DNA of 33,754 nucleotides from Planctomycetaceae bacterium (GTDB taxonomy: Bacteria > Planctomycetota > Planctomycetia > Planctomycetales > Planctomycetaceae), in NCBI GenBank assembly GCA_020426505.1, contig JAGQPX010000021.1, forward strand, positions 1-33,754, written 5' to 3'. This document shows positions 18,122 through 26,843 of the stretch, piece after piece (positions within the stretch are counted from its first letter, which is position 1; every line of letters begins with the position of its first letter). Under the pieces are notes generated by a model. That model saw nothing but the letters and a program-made list of their open reading frames with translations, ran no database searches and was not told where the DNA came from. A program made the position numbers and the translations under genes.

Positions 18122-21073
18122 ATGTCATTCCGATCCAGCTTGCGCGCGTCACGACGATTCTCGCGTTGGACTTCTTTTCTGTTTTCACGCGATCTGCGGA
18201 AGACGCGTCAAAGGCGACGCAGTTCGGCCTCGCAGCCAACGACGGTCGCCATGGAGTTACTCGAAACTCGCGTGCTGTTGACGAGTACGTTGTTTCTCGA
18301 CTTCGGTGGCGGCATCGGGATGGGCAACACACTCAATGAGACGGTGACCAACTTCCGCAATATCTTCGGTGCCGGCAATCCGGGTGGCGGTGGTTCATTC
18401 GGCACGGGTTCCGACATGACGAACGGGACCACATCGTTTCCGGGCGGTCTGAACGGTGGAGACTCACTCGTGTTCTCACCACTTGCCATTGATTTCGACG
18501 GTGATGCGGATATGGACAATGCGGACATTACCGCGCTCGCCAACGCAGTCGTGCCACTTGTGAGACGCGCACTCGAGGCGTTTGATATCAACATCGTGGT
18601 CGCGACGGCGACGTCGTTTGCGGATGCTGTGAACACGGTCAATGCCAATGCGGGCAGTGCCACAGGCCAGTTTGATGCATATGTGTTCGTTACCACGGTC
18701 ACATCGAACGGATTTGCGATGGGGAGCAACTCGGTCGGCGATCGCTTCGGCTTGTTTGGTCGTGCCGCTGCTGATGACGGACGGGCACAAAACGGAAATC
18801 AACAGGATGAGGCGGCACTGACGTTTGCAGATGTCATTCTCGGGGATGTCTCCGTACCAAACACGTCACCGACGTTCAATGCTGAGTTGGCGCAGCGAAT
18901 GGCCTATACGGCGACTCATGAAGCCTTTCATACGTTTACGCTTCGTCACTCAACAGGTCTGCTTGCCAGTGGCGATGTGATTCGGTTGGGGTCGAATACA
19001 CGTGCGAACCCGTTCATTGTCACTCGCTTTGATCTCCCCCACACTCCTGCCGTGACGCAACCGAACAACTACCAGTTCATCGCAACAGACGCCGATCTTG
19101 GCTTAAGGGACTCCAACTCGAATGGACGACCCGATCTGGCATATTCGACCGGTACTGGCGCACATGATCGGATCGGATTCACACGAAACAGTGCATCCGT
19201 CGTCGGCGTGACGGTCGCCCCGTTCTCAAATCAAGCTCGGACAACGGCGGCCGCGACGCCACTGACCTATCCGATCAACCTGAACACCGACACGGATGGA
19301 GAAATTCTCGTCGATGCAAGCATCAACAGCGATGAAGTGATCATTGACGGGCGGATTTCCGCCAATTTCCGAGCGCGTGGAGGAATTGGTTTCAGTGGCG
19401 TCTCGACCGAGAACGATTTGCTCACGCTCCAGGGAAATGGGCAAACGGGAACCTACACCCCCGGTGCGACGGGTGCCGGGACTGTCAACTATGCCGGTGG
19501 AGCACAGATTAACTTCAGTGAGTTTGAGACGCTCGAAGCCACGGGAATCGCCATCGACGTGAAGCCGCTCGTGCTCTCTCAGACAACGATAGACGAAAAC
19601 GGATCCGTCACCGTCAGTGGCGAGTTTGTCAATATCGATACGCTGGACACTCACTCGGTTACTATCGATTGGAAGGACGGATCGACAACCGTCGTGAATC
19701 TGCCTGCTGGGACACGCAGGTTCTCGGCGTCCCATCAGTTTCTGGATGACAATCCCACAGTCACGCCGCAAGACACCTACCAGATCATGGTCACCGTCGC
19801 AGATCAAGATGGTGACTCTGGCATGGCCTCAGCAAACCTGACAGTGCGGAACCTGGCCCCTGTCATCGCGGGTTCAGCCACCGATGCCACGTTTGCCGAC
19901 AAAGCAAAGGAAGGCGAGCCCGTCAATCTGGTCGCCAACTTCACCGACGTCGGCACTCAGGACACGCACAAGGCCGTCGTCGACTGGGGGGATGGGACCG
20001 CACCGGAGATGCTCACCGTGACTGAGGCGAACGGCATGGGGACGATCGCGGGTTCGCATGCCTATGTGGCCGGCGGCATCTTCACGATCTCCATCACCCT
20101 GACGGACGACGATACGGGAGTCGCCACCTCGACCGCGACAGCTGTGGTGACGGGCGTGGGCGTCAACGGTGGCACGCTCCAGATCGTAGGGAGTGCGGAG
20201 GACGATCGGGCCACTGTTTCCCGGAGTCTTGACGGTGGATACGTCGTCTACACTGACTTCGTCGATGGTTCGTGGAGCTTCCGCAAGTTCACAGCGGCAC
20301 AAGTAAATGACATTGAAGTTGTCCTTTGTGAAGGAGACGACGTTCTCACGCTTCTGCCCCTGCTGGAAGTCCCCGCCACGATTCGAGGTGACGGTGGCAA
20401 TGACCGCATCGATGCCCAGGGGGCCACACAGGCCGAAGTGCTCGGCGGAACCGGACACGATCTCATCTTCGGCACACCCGGCGATGACATCCTAGACGGG
20501 CAGGCCGGGAATGACATCATCCACGGCGGACGAGGGGATGATCGGCTGTTCGGCCGAGTTGGTAACGACTCCCTGTATGGCAACGCGGGCAATGACTACC
20601 TGAGCGGAGGTGCCGGCAGCGACTCCATGTACGGCAACGCGGGTGATGACCTCCTCAGCGGCGGTTCCGGCAACGACTGGATGTTCGCTGGTTGGGGCAA
20701 CGACATCATGTACGCGGGAACAGGGGACGACCATCTCTTCGGCACCATCGGCTTCAATCTCTTAATTGGAGGAACCGGAGAGGATCGCATTCTCGGAGGG
20801 CTGGGTGAGGATCTGATCGTCAGCGGTGATACGGCCTATCTCGGCAATTTCGCGCTCCTCTCACAAATTCGTGATGTGTGGAGTAATGGCCAGTCGTACG
20901 CCACGCGAACGAACCGTATCCGCAACGGCATCGGCACTCCAAAGCTCGACAACACCACCGTTGTGAACGACGGCGATCACGATGTGCTTGCCGGCAGCAC
21001 CGGTCATGACTGGTTCTTCCGTGGCGCAGAAGACCTCCTGCTCGACCGACTTCCGATCGAGTCGATCGGCTGA
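18122..21073 (+). CDS. Large secreted protein: metzincin-like site, PKD-like domains, RTX repeats
   Basis: A 983-residue protein. The N-terminus is Arg/Ser-rich and leads into MELLETRVLLTSTL (about 44-57), the motif seen on many planctomycete surface proteins and probably an export signal. Residues 266-276 read HEAFHTFTLRH, an HExxHxxxxxH zinc-protease pattern as in metzincins, although Thr replaces the usual Gly. Two PKD/Ig-like domains follow at about 485-577 and 582-675 (DWKDGST, DWGDGTAP). From about 755 to 910 there are at least a dozen RTX-type nonapeptides (GNDxLxGGxG) expected to bind calcium; the C-terminus has GSTGHDWFF. I infer a cell-surface or released calcium-dependent protein, possibly a protease. 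ATG 18122 is preferred over an upstream TTG because GAGGG lies six bases before it. Confidence 0.85.
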   Translation: MSFRSSLRASRRFSRWTSFLFSRDLRKTRQRRRSSASQPTTVAMELLETRVLLTSTLFLDFGGGIGMGNTLNETVTNFRNIFGAGNPGGGGSFGTGSDMTNGTTSFPGGLNGGDSLVFSPLAIDFDGDADMDNADITALANAVVPLVRRALEAFDINIVVATATSFADAVNTVNANAGSATGQFDAYVFVTTVTSNGFAMGSNSVGDRFGLFGRAAADDGRAQNGNQQDEAALTFADVILGDVSVPNTSPTFNAELAQRMAYTATHEAFHTFTLRHSTGLLASGDVIRLGSNTRANPFIVTRFDLPHTPAVTQPNNYQFIATDADLGLRDSNSNGRPDLAYSTGTGAHDRIGFTRNSASVVGVTVAPFSNQARTTAAATPLTYPINLNTDTDGEILVDASINSDEVIIDGRISANFRARGGIGFSGVSTENDLLTLQGNGQTGTYTPGATGAGTVNYAGGAQINFSEFETLEATGIAIDVKPLVLSQTTIDENGSVTVSGEFVNIDTLDTHSVTIDWKDGSTTVVNLPAGTRRFSASHQFLDDNPTVTPQDTYQIMVTVADQDGDSGMASANLTVRNLAPVIAGSATDATFADKAKEGEPVNLVANFTDVGTQDTHKAVVDWGDGTAPEMLTVTEANGMGTIAGSHAYVAGGIFTISITLTDDDTGVATSTATAVVTGVGVNGGTLQIVGSAEDDRATVSRSLDGGYVVYTDFVDGSWSFRKFTAAQVNDIEVVLCEGDDVLTLLPLLEVPATIRGDGGNDRIDAQGATQAEVLGGTGHDLIFGTPGDDILDGQAGNDIIHGGRGDDRLFGRVGNDSLYGNAGNDYLSGGAGSDSMYGNAGDDLLSGGSGNDWMFAGWGNDIMYAGTGDDHLFGTIGFNLLIGGTGEDRILGGLGEDLIVSGDTAYLGNFALLSQIRDVWSNGQSYATRTNRIRNGIGTPKLDNTTVVNDGDHDVLAGSTGHDWFFRGAEDLLLDRLPIESIG

Positions 21074-21104
21074 GTTCGACCGCGACCCACCCGTGTTAAA
21101 CTCG

Positions 21105-21134
21105 CAGGGGCGATGACACCCGTCATCGCCCCTG
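21105..21134 (+). terminator. Terminator hairpin after the surface protein gene
   Basis: A perfect 13-bp stem, caggggcgatgac / gtcatcgcccctg, with loop accc lies 31 bases after the stop codon. It lacks a U-run, so efficiency is uncertain; nothing converges here. Confidence 0.65.
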
Positions 21135-21339
21135 ACATTGCGCAGACCAGAATCGTCTCGAACATGGCCGCAGATCGAGGTGGGATATTCGAGGACGTGT
21201 CGGAGTCAGACGTCGACCAACGCGGACCATAAGATCCGACCGACTCGACAACCAACGACAAGGGAACTGACGGTCCCTTCTCAGCACAGATTTGACGCAA
21301 AGTGGCAAAGGCGCAGTGACGCTCTAGTGCGGCGCCTGT

Positions 21340-21425
21340 ATAAGTGTAGCGGTGGCTTCCAGCCGCCGCGTGTGAAAGGCGACGGCTGGAAGCCATCACT
21401 ACGGCAGTTCTGCCGCTACGCTTAT
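21340..21425. repeat. 86-base nested palindromic element
   Basis: Outer arms ataagtgtagcgg (21340-21352) and ccgctacgcttat (21413-21425) match at 12 of 13 positions. Inner arms around ggcttccagccgccg and cgacggctggaagcc form a second long stem. Its translation (GGFQPPR...GDGWKPSLR) is a phrase I recall from many planctomycete ORFs, which suggests a dispersed non-autonomous repeat. Confidence 0.8.
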
Positions 21426-21668
21426 CTGGTCTCCGCTATAAGATTTAAGTCCAGTTACCATGAGCCTCTGCACAGTCGCACGTACAATGGGGGGACATTC
21501 GTCAGAATCCTGCCACCACCAGCACTTGTTATCGAGGTATCATCAACTCGGACGAGTCCAGATGCAGAGAGCACTGGCGACCAGGGCAATTTCGGCGACT
21601 AGAACATACGATTTCCCTGCCATGAGCCTTCAACATTCTTCCGACCCTCTTCCTTGAAAGTCATGTTC

Positions 21669-22073
21669 ATGTCCGAGTCGCCCGTACCTGGGAGTCACCC
21701 GCCTTCAAGGATTGTGCTGTGGGTGGGACGAGTATTGACGGTTCTCGTCGCACTTCTATTCGTCTTCAGTGCTGTCGCCAAGTTGACGACGGGTGCCAAG
21801 GGGACGGAGGGGGTGCCCGAAATGGGAATCCCGCAATCCATGATCGTACCACTGGGCATCTTGGAACTCGTCTGTGTGGCGGTCTATGTTTTCCCGCAGA
21901 CGACCGTGTTAGGGGCCATTCTGCTGACGGGTTACATGGGTGGAGCGATCTGCACGCATTGGCGGGTGGGCGATCCGTTTCTGTTTCAGATCGGCATCGG
22001 CGTGATCATCTGGCTCGGCATCTTCCTGAGAGAGCCCCGTTTGAGAGAACTGATCCCGCTGCGACGAACGTGA
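21669..22073 (+). CDS. DoxX-like integral membrane protein
   Basis: A 134-residue protein with four predicted membrane helices (starting about 16, 58, 82 and 107). It resembles the DoxX-like family: RVLTVLVALLFVFSAVAKL, then VPEMGIPQSMIVPLGILEL and GAILLTGYMGGAICTHWRVG are characteristic (residues about 18-98). Family members are linked to quinol oxidase subunits, thiosulfate oxidation or redox stress, but most have no known role. Three in-frame ATG/TTG starts lie within 15 bases; ATG 21669 is preferred because GAAAG is eight bases upstream. No partner gene is adjacent. Confidence 0.8.
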   Translation: MSESPVPGSHPPSRIVLWVGRVLTVLVALLFVFSAVAKLTTGAKGTEGVPEMGIPQSMIVPLGILELVCVAVYVFPQTTVLGAILLTGYMGGAICTHWRVGDPFLFQIGIGVIIWLGIFLREPRLRELIPLRRT

Positions 22074-22170
22074 CAGGGTTGCCAGCAACCTCACGATGGG
22101 TCAAGGACGTGTCATCCGAAGGCACGGTCGAACAAGCCATGGGTAGACGGAAGCTCGACACAACGAAAGT

Positions 22171-22271
22171 AGTCATCACGCTCCGCCGTGATGACTGTGA
22201 CGCTCGCACGCGTCCCGACTTGTCGCGAGCATTCACTTCATCCGCTCATCACGCGGAGCGTGATGGCTACT
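22171..22271. repeat. 101-base hairpin element (inverted pair of the SHHAPRDE palindrome)
   Basis: The ends agtagtcatcacgctccg and cggagcgtgatggctact are near-perfect inverted repeats. Further in, gatga/tcatc, tgtga/tcact-like and gctcgc/gcgagc arms continue the stem, so nearly the whole element folds as one long hairpin. Its right 32 bases (22240-22271) are identical to the copy inside the glycosyltransferase gene (11304-11335). It lies between doxX and the zinc-ribbon gene and looks like a miniature, non-autonomous element. The rest of the 317-base gap holds nothing else recognisable. Confidence 0.85.
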
Positions 22272-22390
22272 GAACGTCGGACAAGCCAGCAATGGCACCT
22301 GAATTCAAGCTCCAGCGGAAGTATCACGATGTTATTCCCGACACTGCTTTTCAGACACAGCCTCGAACATCTCACTTGGACGGACATCTC

Positions 22391-22873
22391 ATGCGGTATC
22401 TCGCGTTGACCTGTAGCCAGTGCAGTGCTCCGTTAGAGGTGGCGGTCGATCAAGAACAGATCAGCTGCGCTTACTGTGGATCGATGTTACTCGTGTCTCA
22501 TCTGCACCGGTCTGCTGCCACGCCAGACGAGAAGCCTCACCCACATCCTCGACAGTCGGAGATCAACCAGTTGGACGCGGAGTGGGAGACGTATCGAAAG
22601 CAGTCTCTTCCGACCAACAGCCTTGGGGAATACGTCATTCCTGATCCCTCTTCCTGCCTCGCAGCCATGTGGATGACCGGAATCATCGGTGGGATTGTCA
22701 CGGTGGTCTCCTTCGGTGTTCGGGCATGGCCGATCGCCGGGCTGGCGGTCATTGTGAGTGCGGGGATCATCGCAGTCCTTTGGAAACAGTCAAAGATCGC
22801 ACCGGTCTACGAACGAAGTCTCAGGAACTACCAAAGCCTGCGTCTCCAACTCATGGATGATTCGCCGGTGTGA
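22391..22873 (+). CDS. Zinc-ribbon membrane protein of unknown function
   Basis: A 160-residue protein. The N-terminus has a rubredoxin-like zinc ribbon with CSQC (Cys8, Cys11) and CAYC (Cys26, Cys29). A polar helical linker (about 45-80) and two adjacent hydrophobic segments follow (about 90-108 and 116-134, GIIGGIVTVVSF and IAGLAVIVSAGIIAVLW). A short C-terminal helix ends the protein. It is probably inner-membrane anchored with the ribbon in the cytoplasm. No family name is certain. An ATG 99 bases upstream would add a stretch unlike anything conserved and close to the repeat element, so the start directly before the ribbon is chosen. Confidence 0.72.
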   Translation: MRYLALTCSQCSAPLEVAVDQEQISCAYCGSMLLVSHLHRSAATPDEKPHPHPRQSEINQLDAEWETYRKQSLPTNSLGEYVIPDPSSCLAAMWMTGIIGGIVTVVSFGVRAWPIAGLAVIVSAGIIAVLWKQSKIAPVYERSLRNYQSLRLQLMDDSPV

Positions 22874-23008
22874 CCCGGTGTGATCTGTGACTGACGGGCC
22901 ATCTCCGAAGTGTTTCGCATAGGGTCGTCGAATCGCCCTTGACTCTCTGGCGCATTTGGCTCCAATACCGCCAAAGCCACCGCCTTAAGAACGGGAAGCG
23001 ATTCAAGC

Positions 23009-25276
23009 ATGCTGAGCGACTACAACGAGAAGCCGCTGCATACCGCAATCGCAGACGGCACGTCCGGGTTGGTCGTTTTTCTGGTTGCGTTACCTCTCTG
23101 CCTGGGGATCGCGCTCGCGTCCGGGGCGCCGTTGTTCTCCGGGGTGCTCGCGGGCATCGTCGGTGGACTTGTCGTCGGGGCAATCAGCGGCTCACATACG
23201 AGTGTGAGTGGACCGGCAGCCGGACTGACCGCAGTGGTCTTTGCACAGATCGAGGCGTTGGGCACGTTTGAAGCGTTCCTGTGTGCGGTGTTCGTCGCCG
23301 GGCTGATGCAGATCGCGATGGGCATTGCCCGGGCCGGCTCGATCGCCGAATTCTTTCCCACCAGCGTGATCAAAGGTCTGCTGGCGGCGATCGGCGTCAT
23401 CCTGATCCTGAAACAAATCCCCCACCTGTTCGGCCACGACGCAGACCCGGAAGGGGAGATGTCGTTCCAGCAGCCGGACCATGAGAACACCTTCAGCGAA
23501 TTGTACGCCATCATCGGTGATCTGCATTGGGGAGCAGCCGTCATCGGGCTCACTTCATTGGCCCTGCTCGTCATCTACGGCAAGCTCGGGCTGGAGAAGA
23601 GACTCAAAGTGCCTGCACCATTGATCGTGGTCGTCATCGGCACATTGATGAAAGTCTGTTTCGATCGCATGTCGCTCGGAACGGTCTGGCAGATTGAAGA
23701 GTCACATCTCGTGCAACTCCCGGTCGCGGCAAACGTCGAGGCGTTCCTCGGCTTTCTTCAAATGGCCGACTTCACGCAGCTCTCGAATCCGACGGTCTAT
23801 ACCGCTGCGATTACGATCGCGCTCGTCGCGTCGCTGGAGACGCTGCTGAACCTCGAAGCGGTCGATAACATCGATCCTCGTCAGCGCGTCTCGCCACCAA
23901 ACAGGGAACTCATCGCCCAGGGCGTCGGCAACGTGACGGGCGGCCTTGTCGGTGCGCTGCCGGTGACATCGGTCATCATCCGTAGCTCGGTCAACATCAA
24001 CTCGGGGGGACGAACGAAGGTCGCCGCGATCATTCATGGCTGCCTCCTGCTCTCCTGCGGAATGTTTCTTCCCAAGCTTCTGAACCTCATTCCGCTCTCG
24101 GCTCTCGCGGCCATTCTGTTGATGACGGGCATCAAACTCGCCAGCCCGAAGCTCGTCCAACAGATGTGGCGAGGCGGCAAGGACGAATTCATACCGTTCA
24201 TCGTTACTGTTGTCGCTATCGTATCGACGGATCTGCTTATCGGCATCCTGATCGGACTGGTCGTGAGTGTGGGCTTCATTCTCCATAGCAGTTACCGGCG
24301 TCCGGTCAGACGGATCGTCGAGAAGCATGTGGGGGGCGAAGTCCTCCGCATCGAGTTGGCCAATCAGGTGAGTTTTCTCAACAGAGCCAGCCTGAGTCGA
24401 ACGCTGCAGGAAGTTCCCGATGGCGGGCACGTGCTTATCGACGCGACGCAATCAGACTACATTCACCCGGATGTGTTGCAACTGCTCGCCGACTTTGAGG
24501 AACGGACAGCACCCGCACACGACATCAAAGTCAGCACGCTCGGGTTCCGACGGAAGTACCAGATTCAGGACAAAATCCAGTACGTCGACTATTCCAGCCG
24601 CGACGTGCAGGAGCACATGACGCCTGCTCAGGCCCTCCAAGTGCTCATCGACGGCAATGAGCGATTCCGGACGGGCCAACAGCTGTCCCGGAATTTCGAG
24701 CGGCAGTTGGCTGCGACTGCAGCCGGTCAACATCCGCTTGCAGTCGTCCTCAGCTGCATCGACTCCCGCACGCCGGCCGAGTTGATTTTTGACATGGGTA
24801 TCGGCGATTTGTTCAGCGTGCGCGTGGCTGGCAATATCGTCAGTGCCAAGGTGCTGGGCAGCATGGAATACGGCTGTGCTCGTGCCGGTTCGAACCTCAT
24901 CCTCGTCGTCGGACACACCCGCTGCGGTGCGGTGACATCAACCGTCGAGCTGACCAGCCAGAACCAGAACGCCCGCGACGCGACCGGTTGCGAGCATCTC
25001 GATGCAATCATTCAATCAATCGCGCCTTGTATCGACGAGCCGACGCTTCGGTCGTTCCCACGAGCGGGAGCCGACGAACAGGAATCGCTCGTTGATACGG
25101 TGGCTCGCAACAACGTGCTCAACGTCGTCGAACGTATACGCGAGCACAGCACCGTTCTTCGCAACATGGAAGCGGACGGCCGCATTGCCATCGTCGGGGC
25201 CATGTACAACGTTGCCACCGGCAAAGTTGAGTTGGTCACCCCCGCGCCGGCGAGCGATGATGTCCCGACGTTGTAG
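23009..25276 (+). CDS. SulP anion transporter fused to beta-carbonic anhydrase
   Basis: A 755-residue two-part protein. Residues about 1-430 are a SulP/SLC26 transporter with ten or more hydrophobic segments (DGTSGLVVFLVALPLCLGIA, then GLVVGAISGSHTSVSGPAAG). A STAS-like domain follows (about 435-525). Residues about 540-750 are a complete beta-carbonic anhydrase: Cys583-x-Asp585-x-Arg587 in SCIDSRTP, and GHTRCGAV with His636 and Cys639, giving all zinc ligands and the Asp-Arg dyad. The anhydrase interconverts CO2 and bicarbonate in the cytoplasm and the transporter probably carries bicarbonate or another anion, so the fusion would couple uptake to hydration. Such fusions are known in bacteria. 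It is 18 bases from convergent PPK2. Transported ion is inferred. Confidence 0.92.
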   Translation: MLSDYNEKPLHTAIADGTSGLVVFLVALPLCLGIALASGAPLFSGVLAGIVGGLVVGAISGSHTSVSGPAAGLTAVVFAQIEALGTFEAFLCAVFVAGLMQIAMGIARAGSIAEFFPTSVIKGLLAAIGVILILKQIPHLFGHDADPEGEMSFQQPDHENTFSELYAIIGDLHWGAAVIGLTSLALLVIYGKLGLEKRLKVPAPLIVVVIGTLMKVCFDRMSLGTVWQIEESHLVQLPVAANVEAFLGFLQMADFTQLSNPTVYTAAITIALVASLETLLNLEAVDNIDPRQRVSPPNRELIAQGVGNVTGGLVGALPVTSVIIRSSVNINSGGRTKVAAIIHGCLLLSCGMFLPKLLNLIPLSALAAILLMTGIKLASPKLVQQMWRGGKDEFIPFIVTVVAIVSTDLLIGILIGLVVSVGFILHSSYRRPVRRIVEKHVGGEVLRIELANQVSFLNRASLSRTLQEVPDGGHVLIDATQSDYIHPDVLQLLADFEERTAPAHDIKVSTLGFRRKYQIQDKIQYVDYSSRDVQEHMTPAQALQVLIDGNERFRTGQQLSRNFERQLAATAAGQHPLAVVLSCIDSRTPAELIFDMGIGDLFSVRVAGNIVSAKVLGSMEYGCARAGSNLILVVGHTRCGAVTSTVELTSQNQNARDATGCEHLDAIIQSIAPCIDEPTLRSFPRAGADEQESLVDTVARNNVLNVVERIREHSTVLRNMEADGRIAIVGAMYNVATGKVELVTPAPASDDVPTL

Positions 25277-25294
25277 CGTCCATCTCAGTTTGAG

Positions 25295-26497
25295 TCACAA
25301 CAACGGGACCGCGTTCTCACCTCGTTCGTACACGACGTGAGCGCGACCGACGAGAAGCGGATCGATGTTTCCGACTCTCTCCAGGTCTTTGTTCGTGTAG
25401 GCGAACTTGTGCAGCACGTATCGCATTGCGTTGAGACGTGCCCGCTTCTTGCAGTCTGACTTGACGACAGTCCAGGGCGCGTCAGCAGTGTCGGTGTAGT
25501 AGAACATCGCCTCCTTGGCCTTGGTGTACTCGGACCATTTATCGAGTGACGCAAGGTCGACCGGGGACAGCTTCCATTGCTTGAGCGGATGAGATTCCCG
25601 CTCCTTAAACCGGCGTCGCTGCTCTTTCCGACTGACCGAGAACCAGAACTTGATCAGGTGTGTCCCGCTGCGGGTAAGGTTGCGCTCGAACTCGGGAGTC
25701 TGCCGCATGAACTCGGCATACTCCTCCTGCGTGCAGAACCCCATCACCTTCTCGACGCCGGCCCGGTTGTACCACGAGCGGTCGAACAGCACGATCTCAC
25801 CGGCGGTCGGCAGATGCTCAACGTAGCGTTGGAAGTACCACTGACCCCGCTCAACTTCGGTCGGCTTCTCCAACGCAACAACACGTGCACCGCGAGGGTT
25901 GAGGTGCTCCATCAACCGCTTGATCGTGCCTCCCTTGCCGGCCGCATCACGGCCTTCAAACAGGATCACGACTTTCTGCCCAGTCTTCTTCACCCACGAC
26001 TGCAGCTTCAATAGCTCGACCTGAAGCACGTACTTTTGTTTCTCATAATTCTTGCGAGTCATGAGATTCTTGTAGGGGTACCCGCCGTCTCGCCAGTTGG
26101 AGGAGAGCACATCGTCCGGTTTGGGACCAGACGTCTTCCTGGTCGGGCTGGGCTTCTTCGAAAGGGCATTCCTCAGGACCTCAGCATCGTCAGACGAAGT
26201 TCCTTCCAGAATGGCCTCGAAGACCTTGGTCAGCGTGCCCACATCATGAGGCGGCAAGTTTGAGACGATATCCGTTACCGCGCTGATCTTCGACTCCTGC
26301 GCAGCCTCAGTCTCTTTCGAAACAACGAATCGTTGAATTCCCTCTTGCGTATGCGACGGCAGTGTGTCACCGCTCGACACCTTCCGCGGACTCCCGTTGG
26401 ACGACTCGGTCGAGTCGTGTGTCGACTTCTTCACTTTCCGCGACCCCTTTGAGGAACCTGACGCCTTGACCTCCGCTGCTTTCTTTTTCGAACTCAT
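25295..26497 (-). CDS. ppk2: Polyphosphate kinase 2
   Basis: A 400-residue protein. Residues 1-45 are a Lys/Ser-rich disordered tail, and about 60-115 a helical region. From about 135 the PPK2 kinase domain follows: Walker A GRDAAGKGG (182-190), the Walker B block LFDRSWYNRAGVE, the lid RRFKERESHPLKQWKLSP, and SDCKKRARLNAMRY. PPK2 uses polyphosphate to phosphorylate nucleotides, mainly GDP or ADP to the triphosphate for the one-domain class I. The catalytic domain is full length. The frame extends 91 codons upstream, but that part has no similarity to the family; the ATG at 26497, with AGGTAACGAG before it, is chosen. The charged tail is unusual compared with shorter homologues. Convergent to the SulP-anhydrase gene. 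Confidence 0.93.
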   Translation of the reverse strand: MSSKKKAAEVKASGSSKGSRKVKKSTHDSTESSNGSPRKVSSGDTLPSHTQEGIQRFVVSKETEAAQESKISAVTDIVSNLPPHDVGTLTKVFEAILEGTSSDDAEVLRNALSKKPSPTRKTSGPKPDDVLSSNWRDGGYPYKNLMTRKNYEKQKYVLQVELLKLQSWVKKTGQKVVILFEGRDAAGKGGTIKRLMEHLNPRGARVVALEKPTEVERGQWYFQRYVEHLPTAGEIVLFDRSWYNRAGVEKVMGFCTQEEYAEFMRQTPEFERNLTRSGTHLIKFWFSVSRKEQRRRFKERESHPLKQWKLSPVDLASLDKWSEYTKAKEAMFYYTDTADAPWTVVKSDCKKRARLNAMRYVLHKFAYTNKDLERVGNIDPLLVGRAHVVYERGENAVPLL

Positions 26498-26843
26498 GTG
26501 ACTCGTTACCTGCCTGGAGACCAATCTCGTGACCGGATGGTTTGCCTTTCCACAATGGAGCATGTCTCGCTCTGCTTCAAGTCTGACCGAACACGTCGCA
26601 TAGAGGCCGCGTTTCCGGACGACATCAAAAAGCCCCCGGCACCACCTCGAAGTGGACGACCTTTTCCAGTATATCCTGTCGGCGACCGTTTGCAGGTACT
26701 GATTGATCAATCGTGACGACAACTGCCAGTTTGTGCTTCCTGGCACCCCGCTCGCTCGGCAAGACTGCACGATGCCCGATTGCTATGATCTCTGCACCTC
26801 ATTTTTTGCTCCAAACTCATAGGCATTCCAACGGAGACGACTG
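26498..26843. other. Divergent intergenic region ppk2 / esterase
   Basis: This 346-base stretch should carry both promoters. A -10-like TATGAT (26784-26789) precedes the esterase, and TATACT is seen on the minus strand at 26668-26673 facing ppk2; neither has a convincing -35. A short minus-strand hairpin followed by five T lies near 26630-26655, too weak to call a terminator. Confidence 0.4.

Larger units (their letters stand above)
21074..21668. other. Intergenic region with terminator and a palindromic element
   Basis: The 595 bases between the surface protein and doxX hold a terminator hairpin (21105-21134) and an 86-base palindromic element (21340-21425). An open frame across the element is a by-product of that repeat. 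No other gene is seen. Confidence 0.55.

Noticed and set aside
21138..21602. 154-codon frame spanning the palindromic element before doxX
   Set aside because: Its only recognisable phrase comes from translating the repeat; no start signal and no coding character elsewhere.
26625..26673. Minus-strand TATACT box followed by a small hairpin and TTTTT, as a possible second attenuator before ppk2
   Set aside because: No -35 box, the stem has only about five pairs with a tight loop, and no leader peptide was found.
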